The notes beneath the pieces were generated by a model, which saw nothing but the letters and a program-made list of their open reading frames with translations, was not told the origin of the DNA and did no database searches. 45,986 bases of DNA from Pseudomonas fuscovaginae SE-1 (lineage in GTDB: Bacteria; Pseudomonadota; Gammaproteobacteria; Pseudomonadales; Pseudomonadaceae), in contig NZ_AQOH01000322.1 in NCBI RefSeq assembly GCF_000364705.1, positions 1 through 45,986 on the forward strand, written 5' to 3'. A program made the position numbers and the translations under genes. Of this stretch, positions 23,958 to 31,000 are shown one piece after another (position 1 is the stretch's first letter; each line of letters opens with the position of its first letter).

Positions 23958-24866
23958 GTGATCACTTCCCGCCTGCGCACCCTGCGCGACCACATCCGTT
24001 GGGCTGTCAGCCGTTTTCACGGCGCGGAGCTGTTTTTCGGCCATGGTACCGACAACGCCTGGGACGAGGCTCGGCAACTGGTGCTGGGCGCCTTGCACCT
24101 GCCTTGGGAAATTGCCGACAGCTACCTCGACTGTCGGCTGGAAGACGACGAACTGACCCACCTGCAGCACCTGCTCAAGCGTCGCATCGAAGACCGCGTG
24201 CCGACCGCTTACCTGCTGGGCGAGGCCTGGTTCTGCGGGTTGCCGTTCATTGTCGACGAGCGCGTGCTGATCCCGCGTTCGCCGATCGGCGAACTGATCG
24301 AAAGCCGCTTCGCCCCCTGGCTGGGTGCGGAACCGGCGCGCATTCTCGACCTGTGCACCGGCTCGGGCTGCATCGGCATTGCCTGCGCCTATGAGTTCGA
24401 AGAGGCGGAGGTGGTGCTGGCAGATCTGTCCTTCGAGGCGCTGGAGGTGGCGAACCGCAATATCGAGCGTCATGGTGTCGATGAGCGCGTGTTCACGGTC
24501 CAGGGCGACGGTTTCGACGGTTTGCCGGGACAGCGTTTCGACCTGATCGTCTCCAACCCGCCGTATGTCGATGCCGAGGATTTTGCCGACATGCCCGCGG
24601 AGTACCAGCATGAGCCGGAGCTGGGCCTGGCTTGTGGCGACGATGGCCTGAACCTGGTGCGGCGGATGCTGGCCGAGGCGGCGGATCACCTGACCGAGAA
24701 GGGCCTGCTGATCGTCGAGGTGGGCAACAGCCAGGTGCACGTCGAGGCGTTGTATCCGGAAGTGGACTTTGCCTGGCTGGACTTCGAGCGGGGCGGGCAT
24801 GGGGTGTTCATGCTGACGGCGCAGCAGTGCCGCGAGCACCAGGCGCTGTTTGCCTCGAGAATTTGA
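23958..24866 (+). CDS. prmB: Ribosomal protein uL3 N5-glutamine methyltransferase
   Basis: A 302-residue SAM-dependent methyltransferase that modifies a glutamine of ribosomal protein L3. The catalytic NPPY motif is at residues 200-203 (DLIVSNPPYVDAEDF), the SAM site at ILDLCTGSGCIGIACAY, and RVLIPRSPIGELIESRF is the PrmB-type linker that distinguishes it from PrmC. I placed the start at a GTG (MITSRLRTLRDHIRW) with CAGGAG eight bases upstream; the ATG further 5' would add 21 residues that are not conserved in the family. It lies divergent from the isochorismatase-like gene and is followed by a convergent gene. Confidence 0.94.
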   Translation: MITSRLRTLRDHIRWAVSRFHGAELFFGHGTDNAWDEARQLVLGALHLPWEIADSYLDCRLEDDELTHLQHLLKRRIEDRVPTAYLLGEAWFCGLPFIVDERVLIPRSPIGELIESRFAPWLGAEPARILDLCTGSGCIGIACAYEFEEAEVVLADLSFEALEVANRNIERHGVDERVFTVQGDGFDGLPGQRFDLIVSNPPYVDAEDFADMPAEYQHEPELGLACGDDGLNLVRRMLAEAADHLTEKGLLIVEVGNSQVHVEALYPEVDFAWLDFERGGHGVFMLTAQQCREHQALFASRI

Positions 24867-24898
24867 TCGCTTTACAGCAGCCGGCGCATTTCCCTGCG

Positions 24899-24918
24899 GG
24901 AGCCGGCCGGGCGGCTCC
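24899..24918. repeat. REP-like hairpin remnant
   Basis: GGAGCCG (24899-24905), six-base loop, CGGCTCC (24912-24918), in a TGCGGGAGCC..GGCTCCTACA context typical of degenerate Pseudomonas REP units. Located between convergent prmB and the coiled-coil gene, where it may double as a terminator. Confidence 0.5.
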
Positions 24919-24945
24919 TACAGAGGGGGGAGTGCGCCACCAGGT

Positions 24946-25737
24946 CTAACGGTGGGTGGCGATCCAGATCAGCAGGCCGGCCTGGAACACCGCGAAGGCC
25001 ACCAGGCAGGTGATGGTGAAGCGCAGTCCGGTGTCTTCACGCTTGAACTTGCTGACCCGCTCTTCCTGTTGGCGCAGCTTCACTTCCTGCTCCTGCAGGT
25101 TCTGCTCGGCCTGCTGGAGCATCTGCGCGGCCTCGAGAATTTCCACGAACTGCACTTTCTCGGTGTTCCACTGGGCCAGCAGTTCGCCCACCTGCATGTC
25201 CTTGTAGCTGCCCTTGAGGTGTTGCGGGTCGGCGTAAACCACGTCGAAGCCCTGGACCCGCAGGAAATGGTCGCGACGCAGGCGGGTGTCTTCGTTCAGC
25301 GCATCCTTGTTCTGCAGGGCGGCGCCGTCGATGCGGTAGTGCGACCATTTCTTCTGCGCCCAGATCGCCGCCTGCGCCACCAGGAAACGCCCGATCCCAC
25401 GGTTCCACGGCTCCACCTGCAGGCCGCCCTCGGGGCCGAAGTGCACGCGTTTGGTGGTGTGGTCGATCCACATGTCGAGCTGGTTCTGTTCCTTGCGCAC
25501 CTTCTGCGCCGGCAACTGGATGTTCATGCGCAGCAGGCTGCGCTCCTTGCTGTTGCGCTCGGCGTAGCCGAACTGGACAAAGCGCAGGGGACGCCCGCCG
25601 GTGTTGCGATCGGTGGCCAGGGGGGCCAGGCGCAGCATCTTGAAGTGCTCGGGTTGCACATCGGCCCACGGCAGTTCCACCGGCGCGGGTTCGACGGCTT
25701 CGGCGTTGCTTTCGGGTGACGCTTGAGTTTCTGTCAT
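24946..25737 (-). CDS. Predicted tail-anchored coiled-coil protein
   Basis: A 263-residue protein of unknown function, conserved next to prmB and aroC in pseudomonads as far as I recall. The first 170 residues form a soluble domain with no known motif. A heptad-like region rich in Gln and Glu (EILEAAQMLQQAEQNLQEQE, then EVKLRQQEERVSKF) covers about residues 190-235. One hydrophobic helix (TITCLVAFAVFQAGLLIWIA) ends the protein and would anchor it with the bulk in the cytoplasm. I chose the start MTETQASPESNAEAV; an upstream extension of 18 codons has no RBS. Confidence 0.75.
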   Translation of the reverse strand: MTETQASPESNAEAVEPAPVELPWADVQPEHFKMLRLAPLATDRNTGGRPLRFVQFGYAERNSKERSLLRMNIQLPAQKVRKEQNQLDMWIDHTTKRVHFGPEGGLQVEPWNRGIGRFLVAQAAIWAQKKWSHYRIDGAALQNKDALNEDTRLRRDHFLRVQGFDVVYADPQHLKGSYKDMQVGELLAQWNTEKVQFVEILEAAQMLQQAEQNLQEQEVKLRQQEERVSKFKREDTGLRFTITCLVAFAVFQAGLLIWIATHR

Positions 25738-25836
25738 TCGGCGAGATCCTGTCCGTGCCCAGCTTGCCGGTAACAATATCGATACCGGCAATGGCCTTAT
25801 CGGCCGCTTCTGCCAGGACTGGAGGGCAAAATCGTC

Positions 25837-26793
25837 TCAATGGCGAGCAAGTCCGTCGATAAAGCCGGTAATCGGCTGTTCCAGGCCGGCGGCCAGCGGC
25901 AGTTGCGGGTTGTTATAGGAGGCCAACTGCTGCTGAATGTCCTCGGGCACGATGCGCAGAATGTGATTCATGCCGTCGATGATCGCCAACTGCGCATCCG
26001 GTTTCGCCGCCTTCAGCGCCTTGGCGTCGTCGACGCTGACCTGGATATCGTTGCGGCCCTGGACGATCAGCGCCGGTACCTTCAACCGGCCGAAGGCCGC
26101 GGCCGGGTCCTGTCGGAACAGGCTGATCAGATAAGGCTGGACGCTGGGGCGGAAGATCGGCTCCAGCGGTTGCGGAATATTGGCGTCCGGGTGCCCGGCC
26201 TTGAGGCTGTCGAGCAGTTCGTTGCTGCGCAGCATCAACGCCGGTGGCAGGCGCCTGGCCAACTGCTGGCGCAGCACCTGGTCGACCGGACGACCGCTGC
26301 CCGATACGGAAATGACCCCGGCGATATCCAGCTTCGGCGCGGCGAGGCTGGCGATCAGTGCGCCTTCGCTGTGGCCGAGCAGGATCAGTGGGCCCAGGCG
26401 TGGGTCGGCCTTGAGCTTTTCTCCCCAGGCCACGGTATCGGCGACATAGGCGTCGACGCTCAGATTGCGTTCGTTGGGCGTGGCCGCGAGGCTGGCCGCC
26501 ACGCCACGCTTGTCGTAGCGCACACTGGCGATGCCGTGTCTGGCCAGCATCCAGGCCAGGCGCTTGAGGCTGTCGTTGCGTCCACCATCGGGATTGTTGC
26601 CGTCGCGGTCGGTGGGGCCGGAGCCGGCGACGATCAATACCACCGGTACCGGCCGGTCGGACTTGGGCAGCAGCAGCGAGCCGAACAGTTCGCCGTTGCC
26701 GCTATCGAGTTCGATCGGCCGTTGCAGGACGACACCGGCCTGGGCAAGGCCGCTGAACAGGGTCAAGGTCAGGAGCAGAATACGCAGCATCAT
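25837..26793 (-). CDS. Alpha/beta hydrolase, exported
   Basis: A 318-residue serine hydrolase. A signal peptide is apparent (LRILLLTLTLFSGLAQA, cleavage near LAQA-GVVLQ), so it acts in the periplasm or beyond. The oxyanion segment VLIVAGSGPTDRDGNNPDGG is typical of the subgroup, the nucleophile elbow is GHSEG in LLGHSEGALIASLA, and candidate acid and base lie in VQGRNDIQV and DGMNHILR. Such proteins are annotated as esterases or peptidases; substrate unknown. Divergent from aroC. Confidence 0.88.
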   Translation of the reverse strand: MMLRILLLTLTLFSGLAQAGVVLQRPIELDSGNGELFGSLLLPKSDRPVPVVLIVAGSGPTDRDGNNPDGGRNDSLKRLAWMLARHGIASVRYDKRGVAASLAATPNERNLSVDAYVADTVAWGEKLKADPRLGPLILLGHSEGALIASLAAPKLDIAGVISVSGSGRPVDQVLRQQLARRLPPALMLRSNELLDSLKAGHPDANIPQPLEPIFRPSVQPYLISLFRQDPAAAFGRLKVPALIVQGRNDIQVSVDDAKALKAAKPDAQLAIIDGMNHILRIVPEDIQQQLASYNNPQLPLAAGLEQPITGFIDGLARH

Positions 26794-26872
26794 GGGGCCA
26801 TCATGGACAAGGTGCCGGTTGGACTCGCAACCGCCGATAAGGTTCGAGGATGAACTCGTCGGTTAGCCTGCG

Positions 26873-26878
26873 TATACT
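26873..26878 (+). promoter_or_regulatory. Candidate -10 box of aroC
   Basis: TATACT in the GCGTATACTGGGCCG context, 43 bp before the aroC start. The -35 is poor. Confidence 0.4.
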
Positions 26879-26920
26879 GGGCCGCTCGGTTATCTAGATC
26901 TGATTCGCGGAGCGTCCTGC

Positions 26921-28012
26921 ATGTCCGGCAATACCTACGGCAAGCTGTTCACTGTCACCACCGCCGGCGAAAGCCATGGTCCGGCGTTGGTCGCCATTGT
27001 CGATGGCTGCCCGCCAGGCCTGGAGCTGTCGCTTGCGGACCTGCAGCGCGACCTCGACCGGCGCAAGCCCGGCACCAGCCGACACACTACCCAGCGCCAG
27101 GAGCCGGACGAGGTGGAGATCCTCTCCGGGGTCTTCGAAGGACGCACCACCGGCTGCGCGATCGGACTGCTGATTCGCAACACCGACCAGAAATCCAAGG
27201 ACTACTCGGCGATCAAGGACCTGTTCCGCCCGGCCCACGCCGACTACACCTACCACCACAAGTACGGTGAGCGCGACTACCGTGGTGGTGGCCGCAGTTC
27301 GGCGCGGGAAACCGCGATGCGCGTGGCGGCGGGGGCGATTGCGAAGAAATTCCTCGCCAGCCAGGGCATCGTCATTCGTGGCTACATGAGCCAGTTGGGT
27401 CCGATCGAGATTCCCTTCAAGACCTGGGAGTCGGTCGAGCAGAACGCCTTCTTCAGCCCTGATCCGGACAAGGTACCGGAGCTGGAAACGTACATGGACC
27501 AACTGCGCCGTGACCAGGACTCGGTCGGCGCGAAGATCACCGTGGTCGCCGAAGGGGTGATGCCCGGCCTCGGCGAGCCGATCTTCGACCGCCTGGATGC
27601 CGAACTGGCCCACGCGCTGATGAGCATCAACGCGGTCAAGGGCGTGGAGATCGGCGCCGGTTTCGCCTGCGTGGCCCAGCGTGGCACCGAACACCGCGAT
27701 GAGCTGACCCCTGAAGGTTTCCTCAGCAACAACGCCGGCGGCATTCTCGGCGGTATCTCCTCCGGCCAGCCGATCGTGGCGCACCTGGCGCTCAAGCCGA
27801 CGTCCAGCATTACCACGCCGGGCCGCTCCATCGACATTCATGGCAACCCGGTGGACGTGATCACCAAGGGCCGCCACGACCCGTGCGTCGGCATCCGCGC
27901 CACGCCGATCGCCGAGGCGATGATGGCGATCGTGCTGATGGATCACCTGCTGCGTCATCGCGCGCAGAATGCGGATGTGCGGGTCGGTACCCCGGTGCTG
28001 GGCCAGCTGTAA
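26921..28012 (+). CDS. aroC: Chorismate synthase
   Basis: A 363-residue FMN-dependent enzyme that makes chorismate from EPSP, the last shikimate-pathway step, feeding aromatic amino acids and folate. Signature motifs: TTAGESHGPALVAIVDG at the N-terminus, YRGGGRSSARETAMRVAAGA with the catalytic His upstream, and the C-terminal RHDPCVGIRATPIAEAMMA. Length is normal. Translation likely couples to the next gene, whose ATG overlaps the last base of the TAA (TAATG). Confidence 0.98.
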   Translation: MSGNTYGKLFTVTTAGESHGPALVAIVDGCPPGLELSLADLQRDLDRRKPGTSRHTTQRQEPDEVEILSGVFEGRTTGCAIGLLIRNTDQKSKDYSAIKDLFRPAHADYTYHHKYGERDYRGGGRSSARETAMRVAAGAIAKKFLASQGIVIRGYMSQLGPIEIPFKTWESVEQNAFFSPDPDKVPELETYMDQLRRDQDSVGAKITVVAEGVMPGLGEPIFDRLDAELAHALMSINAVKGVEIGAGFACVAQRGTEHRDELTPEGFLSNNAGGILGGISSGQPIVAHLALKPTSSITTPGRSIDIHGNPVDVITKGRHDPCVGIRATPIAEAMMAIVLMDHLLRHRAQNADVRVGTPVLGQL

Positions 28013-29166
28013 TGTCGGGAGCGCCGCTCCCTTACTGGCGGCTGTCCGGTTTCTACCTGTTCTATTTCGCCCTGCTCGGCGCCACGGCGCCTTACCTGGC
28101 GCTTTACTTCCACCACCTGGGGTTCGCCCCGGCGCGGATTGGCGAACTGGTGGCGATCCCGATGCTGATGCGCTGCGTGGCGCCGAACATCTGGGGCTGG
28201 CTGGGCGACTACACCGGCCGGCGCCTGCTGATCGTGCGCTGTGGCGCGGCCTGTACGCTACTGGCGTTCTCGCTGATCTTCCTCGACAAGAGCTACGCCT
28301 GGCTGGCGCTGGTCATGGCCTTGCACGCGTTCTTCTGGCACGCCGTGCTGCCGCAGTTCGAGGTCATCACCCTGGCGCACCTGCGCGGCCAGCCCGGGCG
28401 CTACAGCCAGATCCGCCTGTGGGGCTCGATCGGCTTCATCCTTGCCGTGGTGCTGATCGGCCGGTTGTTCGAATGGCTGAGTCTGGATATCTATCCGCTG
28501 ACGATCGTGGCGATCATGGCCGGCATCACCCTGAGCACCGCCTGGGTACCCAATGCGCAACCGCTCGCCCATGACCAGCGGCCGGCAGGCGCGGGCTTTC
28601 TCAGTCAGTTGCGCAGCCCCGGCGTGCTGGCTTTCTATCTATGCGTCGCGTTGATGCAACTGAGCCACGGTCCCTATTACACCTTCCTGACCCTGCACCT
28701 GGAAAACCTCGGTTACAGCCGCGGCCTGATCGGCCTGCTCTGGGCCCTGGGGGTGCTGGCCGAAGTGCTGATGTTCCTTGGCATGAGCCGGATTCTCGCG
28801 CGGTTTTCCGTGCGCCGGGTGCTGGCGGCGAGTTTTCTCCTGGCGGCCCTGCGCTGGCTGCTGCTGGGCTCCTTCGCCGAACACCTGTGGGTGCTGCTGT
28901 TCGCCCAGTTGCTGCACGCGGCCACGTTCGGCAGTTTCCATGCCTCGGCCATTCATTTCGTCCAGCGCAGCTTCGGTTCGCGCCAACAGGGGCAGGGTCA
29001 GGCCCTCTACGCCGCGTTGTCCGGCACCGGTGGGGCCCTGGGCGCGTTGTACGCCGGCTACAGCTGGAACGCCCTGGGGCCGACCCTGACTTTCAGTATC
29101 GCCAGCCTGGCGGTCCTGGCCGCCGCGATTATCATTGCCACCCGCATGCAAGAGGAACGGCCCTGA
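28012..29166 (+). CDS. MFS transporter (phenylpropionate-transporter-like subgroup)
   Basis: A 384-residue inner-membrane protein with twelve hydrophobic segments. It starts MSGAPLPYWRLSGFYLFYFA, as in the MFS_1-like/3-phenylpropionic acid transporter group, with the typical WGWLGDYTGRRLLIVRCG loop between helices 2 and 3. Start chosen at the ATG overlapping the aroC stop, since the longer reading frame runs into aroC. The gene regularly follows aroC in pseudomonads. Substrate not known. Confidence 0.9.
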   Translation: MSGAPLPYWRLSGFYLFYFALLGATAPYLALYFHHLGFAPARIGELVAIPMLMRCVAPNIWGWLGDYTGRRLLIVRCGAACTLLAFSLIFLDKSYAWLALVMALHAFFWHAVLPQFEVITLAHLRGQPGRYSQIRLWGSIGFILAVVLIGRLFEWLSLDIYPLTIVAIMAGITLSTAWVPNAQPLAHDQRPAGAGFLSQLRSPGVLAFYLCVALMQLSHGPYYTFLTLHLENLGYSRGLIGLLWALGVLAEVLMFLGMSRILARFSVRRVLAASFLLAALRWLLLGSFAEHLWVLLFAQLLHAATFGSFHASAIHFVQRSFGSRQQGQGQALYAALSGTGGALGALYAGYSWNALGPTLTFSIASLAVLAAAIIIATRMQEERP

Positions 29167-29191
29167 GCCCTCCCCAGAGGAAATAGCAGCC

Positions 29192-29737
29192 ATGAGCATT
29201 CTGTCCGTTTATCCCGTCAACAGCCCGGACCTGCCGAACAAGGTGCTGACCCACGTTGACGATATCGCCTCGACCCTGGCGGAGCGGGGCGTGCGCTTCG
29301 AGCGGCTGTCCGTCGCCACGCCGATTCGCCCCGGCACTCCTGAGGAGGACGTGTTCGAAGCCTGTCGGGCCCAGCTCGATTCCCTGATGAGTGAGCACGG
29401 CAGTGTCGCGGTCGACGTCATCAGCCTCGACGACAGTCATCCGCGGAAGGCCGAACGCTGCGCACAGTGGCTGCGCGAGCAGCGCCAGCAGGCCAGTGAA
29501 ATACGGGTATTTCTTGGCGGGCGAGGGCTGCTCAGCCTGCATATCGACGATTATGTTTATGCCGTGCTGTGCGAAAGAAACGATCTGATCAGCATACCGG
29601 CCGGCACGTCGTACTGGTTCGACCTGGGCGAGGAGCCGCGTTGTGTGGTGGTCCGACTGTTCGACAGGACCGAGGGGGGCTTGGCCACTATGGTCGAGGA
29701 CGATATTGCCGGTCGTTTTCCCCGTCTGGACGACTGA
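29192..29737 (+). CDS. Acireductone-dioxygenase-family protein lacking three metal ligands
   Basis: A 181-residue cupin that matches MtnD along its whole length, for example VLTHVDDIASTLAERGVRF, LSLHIDDYVYAVLC and DLISIPAGT. MtnD is the metal-dependent dioxygenase of the methionine salvage pathway. The normal ligands are H-x-H-x3-E and a distal His. Here the first two are Gln (Q97 and Q99 in REQRQQASE), E103 remains, and the distal His is Tyr (Y141 in GTSYWFD). Hence it probably cannot bind iron or nickel in the usual way. mtnB and mtnC, which commonly flank mtnD in Pseudomonas, are absent here; the gene follows the MFS gene 25 bp later. RBS AGAGGAA. It looks intact, not decayed, so it may have a new role. 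Confidence 0.85.
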   Translation: MSILSVYPVNSPDLPNKVLTHVDDIASTLAERGVRFERLSVATPIRPGTPEEDVFEACRAQLDSLMSEHGSVAVDVISLDDSHPRKAERCAQWLREQRQQASEIRVFLGGRGLLSLHIDDYVYAVLCERNDLISIPAGTSYWFDLGEEPRCVVVRLFDRTEGGLATMVEDDIAGRFPRLDD

Positions 29738-29982
29738 AGGCCTGGATTGCCGACATTAAACAGTCGCCGTACGGCTTGAGTGATTAAAACTTGAGTCGGA
29801 AGCGAATGTTTCAATTTGTAGGATGCTGCCTAATGAAATGTCGGCCATCCCTGTTTATGTTTGTGGTTGGTTGTTAATTCCCACTTCTGTGTAACTCTCT
29901 GTTTTCGGCGGTTGTTCGTTTGTTACCTCAAAGACATGGCAACAACTGTGCGAACTGTTGAAAGTCACAGGGAGGAACTGAC

Positions 29983-30330
29983 ATGAGCATCCCCACCATA
30001 TTGGCGGCCGGTGTCGCGCAGATGGCCCGGCATCGGCCGACGGATATCAAGGAGTCGCGGGAGCCGCTTAAACAGGATGTTGTTCAGGTGCTGCTGCCGA
30101 CACTGAAGAAGAACCGCCGCAATCGCCTGGCCAAGGCCCAGACCCTCAGCGAGAAGGAGCTGGAGGTGCTCAAGTGGGCCAAGGCGGGCAAGACGGTCTG
30201 GGAAATCAGCGTGATCCGCAATGTGTCCGAAGCCACGGTGAAGTTTCATCTACGCAACATTTATCACAAGCTGGGGGTGAGCAATCGTGCCCACGCTGTC
30301 GGCGAGGCCGTCCATCGCGGCCTCGTCTAG
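29983..30330 (+). CDS. LuxR-type DNA-binding protein without sensor domain
   Basis: A 115-residue protein whose C-terminal 70 residues form a GerE/LuxR helix-turn-helix: LSEKELEVLKWAKAGKTVWE then ISVIRNVSEATVKFHLRNIY and HKLGVSNRAHAV. The TVWEISV wording is that of quorum-sensing LuxR proteins (PhzR, LasR) rather than response regulators. The N-terminal 45 residues are basic and too short for an autoinducer-binding or receiver domain. A strong RBS (GGGAGGAACTGAC) sits before the ATG. It is a stand-alone regulator in an AT-rich 245-bp gap downstream of the MtnD-like gene. Targets unknown. Confidence 0.85.
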   Translation: MSIPTILAAGVAQMARHRPTDIKESREPLKQDVVQVLLPTLKKNRRNRLAKAQTLSEKELEVLKWAKAGKTVWEISVIRNVSEATVKFHLRNIYHKLGVSNRAHAVGEAVHRGLV

Positions 30331-30348
30331 GTCACCCGCCATGCAGGC

Positions 30349-30621
30349 TCAGTGATAGGACGGCAGGGCAAAACGGTTCTGGCTCTGCAGCAGGGAAATG
30401 GCCGGCAATTCGCTGGGCTGGCCGGCGAGGTCGCGACGAATCGCACTGATCACCCAGGTCAGCTGTTCCGCGGTGTGCAATTGGGCGTAGGAGATCGAGC
30501 GTTTCATCTGCTTGCCGTCGCGGTCACGCAGTGTGAGCAGCACGCCGCCGTCGGGACGGGGCTGGGTGGTGACTTCGTAGTTGGAGAATACAGAAGAGAA
30601 TTTTTCCTGGATCAGGTCCAT
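30349..30621 (-). CDS. DUF3509-family protein
   Basis: A 90-residue soluble protein found in pseudomonads, with no known function. The start MDLIQEKFSSVFSNYEV fits the family, and so does the KRSISYAQLHTAEQLTWVI region. GGAG lies at a good distance upstream of this ATG, so I dropped a six-codon 5' extension. It is convergent with the LuxR-type gene and divergent from the acyl-CoA synthetase gene. No membrane segment or catalytic motif is visible. Confidence 0.85.
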   Translation of the reverse strand: MDLIQEKFSSVFSNYEVTTQPRPDGGVLLTLRDRDGKQMKRSISYAQLHTAEQLTWVISAIRRDLAGQPSELPAISLLQSQNRFALPSYH

Positions 30622-31000
30622 GTCGATCAACTCCGTCAACTAGTGAATGGCTAGGGATGGAGTGAAAGGTGCAGTGATTGTGCCAGTATCTATTTTTTAT
30701 AAAATTCTTGTAAATCAATGAGTTATGGTTTTATTGATTTCGGCCTGTCGTGCAAAATGCAAGATCGGCTGTCGTGCATCCTGCATTTTGCCCAGCGATG
30801 GCCGTTGCCGGCCCGGGCGAATGCGAGGATACAAAACTTTGCAAAACCTTCATGTACAGCTTCGCCGGGGTTGCCGTATTTTCGAGGCGAGACGGGGCCC
30901 TGGCGAGGCTTCGGGACCCGGGGCTGCAACAAGGACAGTGGGCGAGGTTGTCGGCCCGGACGACGTTCGCTCGATAATAATAAAAGACAGGATGTGACCC
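30622..31000. other. Regulatory intergenic region before the acyl-CoA synthetase gene
   Basis: A gap of 379 bp. The DUF3509-proximal part is AT-rich (TTTTTTATAAAATTC near 30692-30706, promoter-like). The middle holds the paired TGCA-N3-TGCA sites listed separately. The rest has no gene or clear promoter. Confidence 0.6.
30751..30785. promoter_or_regulatory. Paired TGCA-N3-TGCA sites
   Basis: TGCAAAATGCA (30751-30761) and TGCATCCTGCA (30775-30785) are spaced 24 bp centre to centre. Each is preceded by CTGTCG, so CTGTCGTGCA is a direct repeat (30745-30754, 30769-30778). In addition, 30752-30765 and 30778-30791 form a 14-bp inverted repeat with one mismatch. This nested arrangement is typical of a multi-site operator. 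It lies about 220 bp before the acyl-CoA synthetase gene. Confidence 0.55.
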
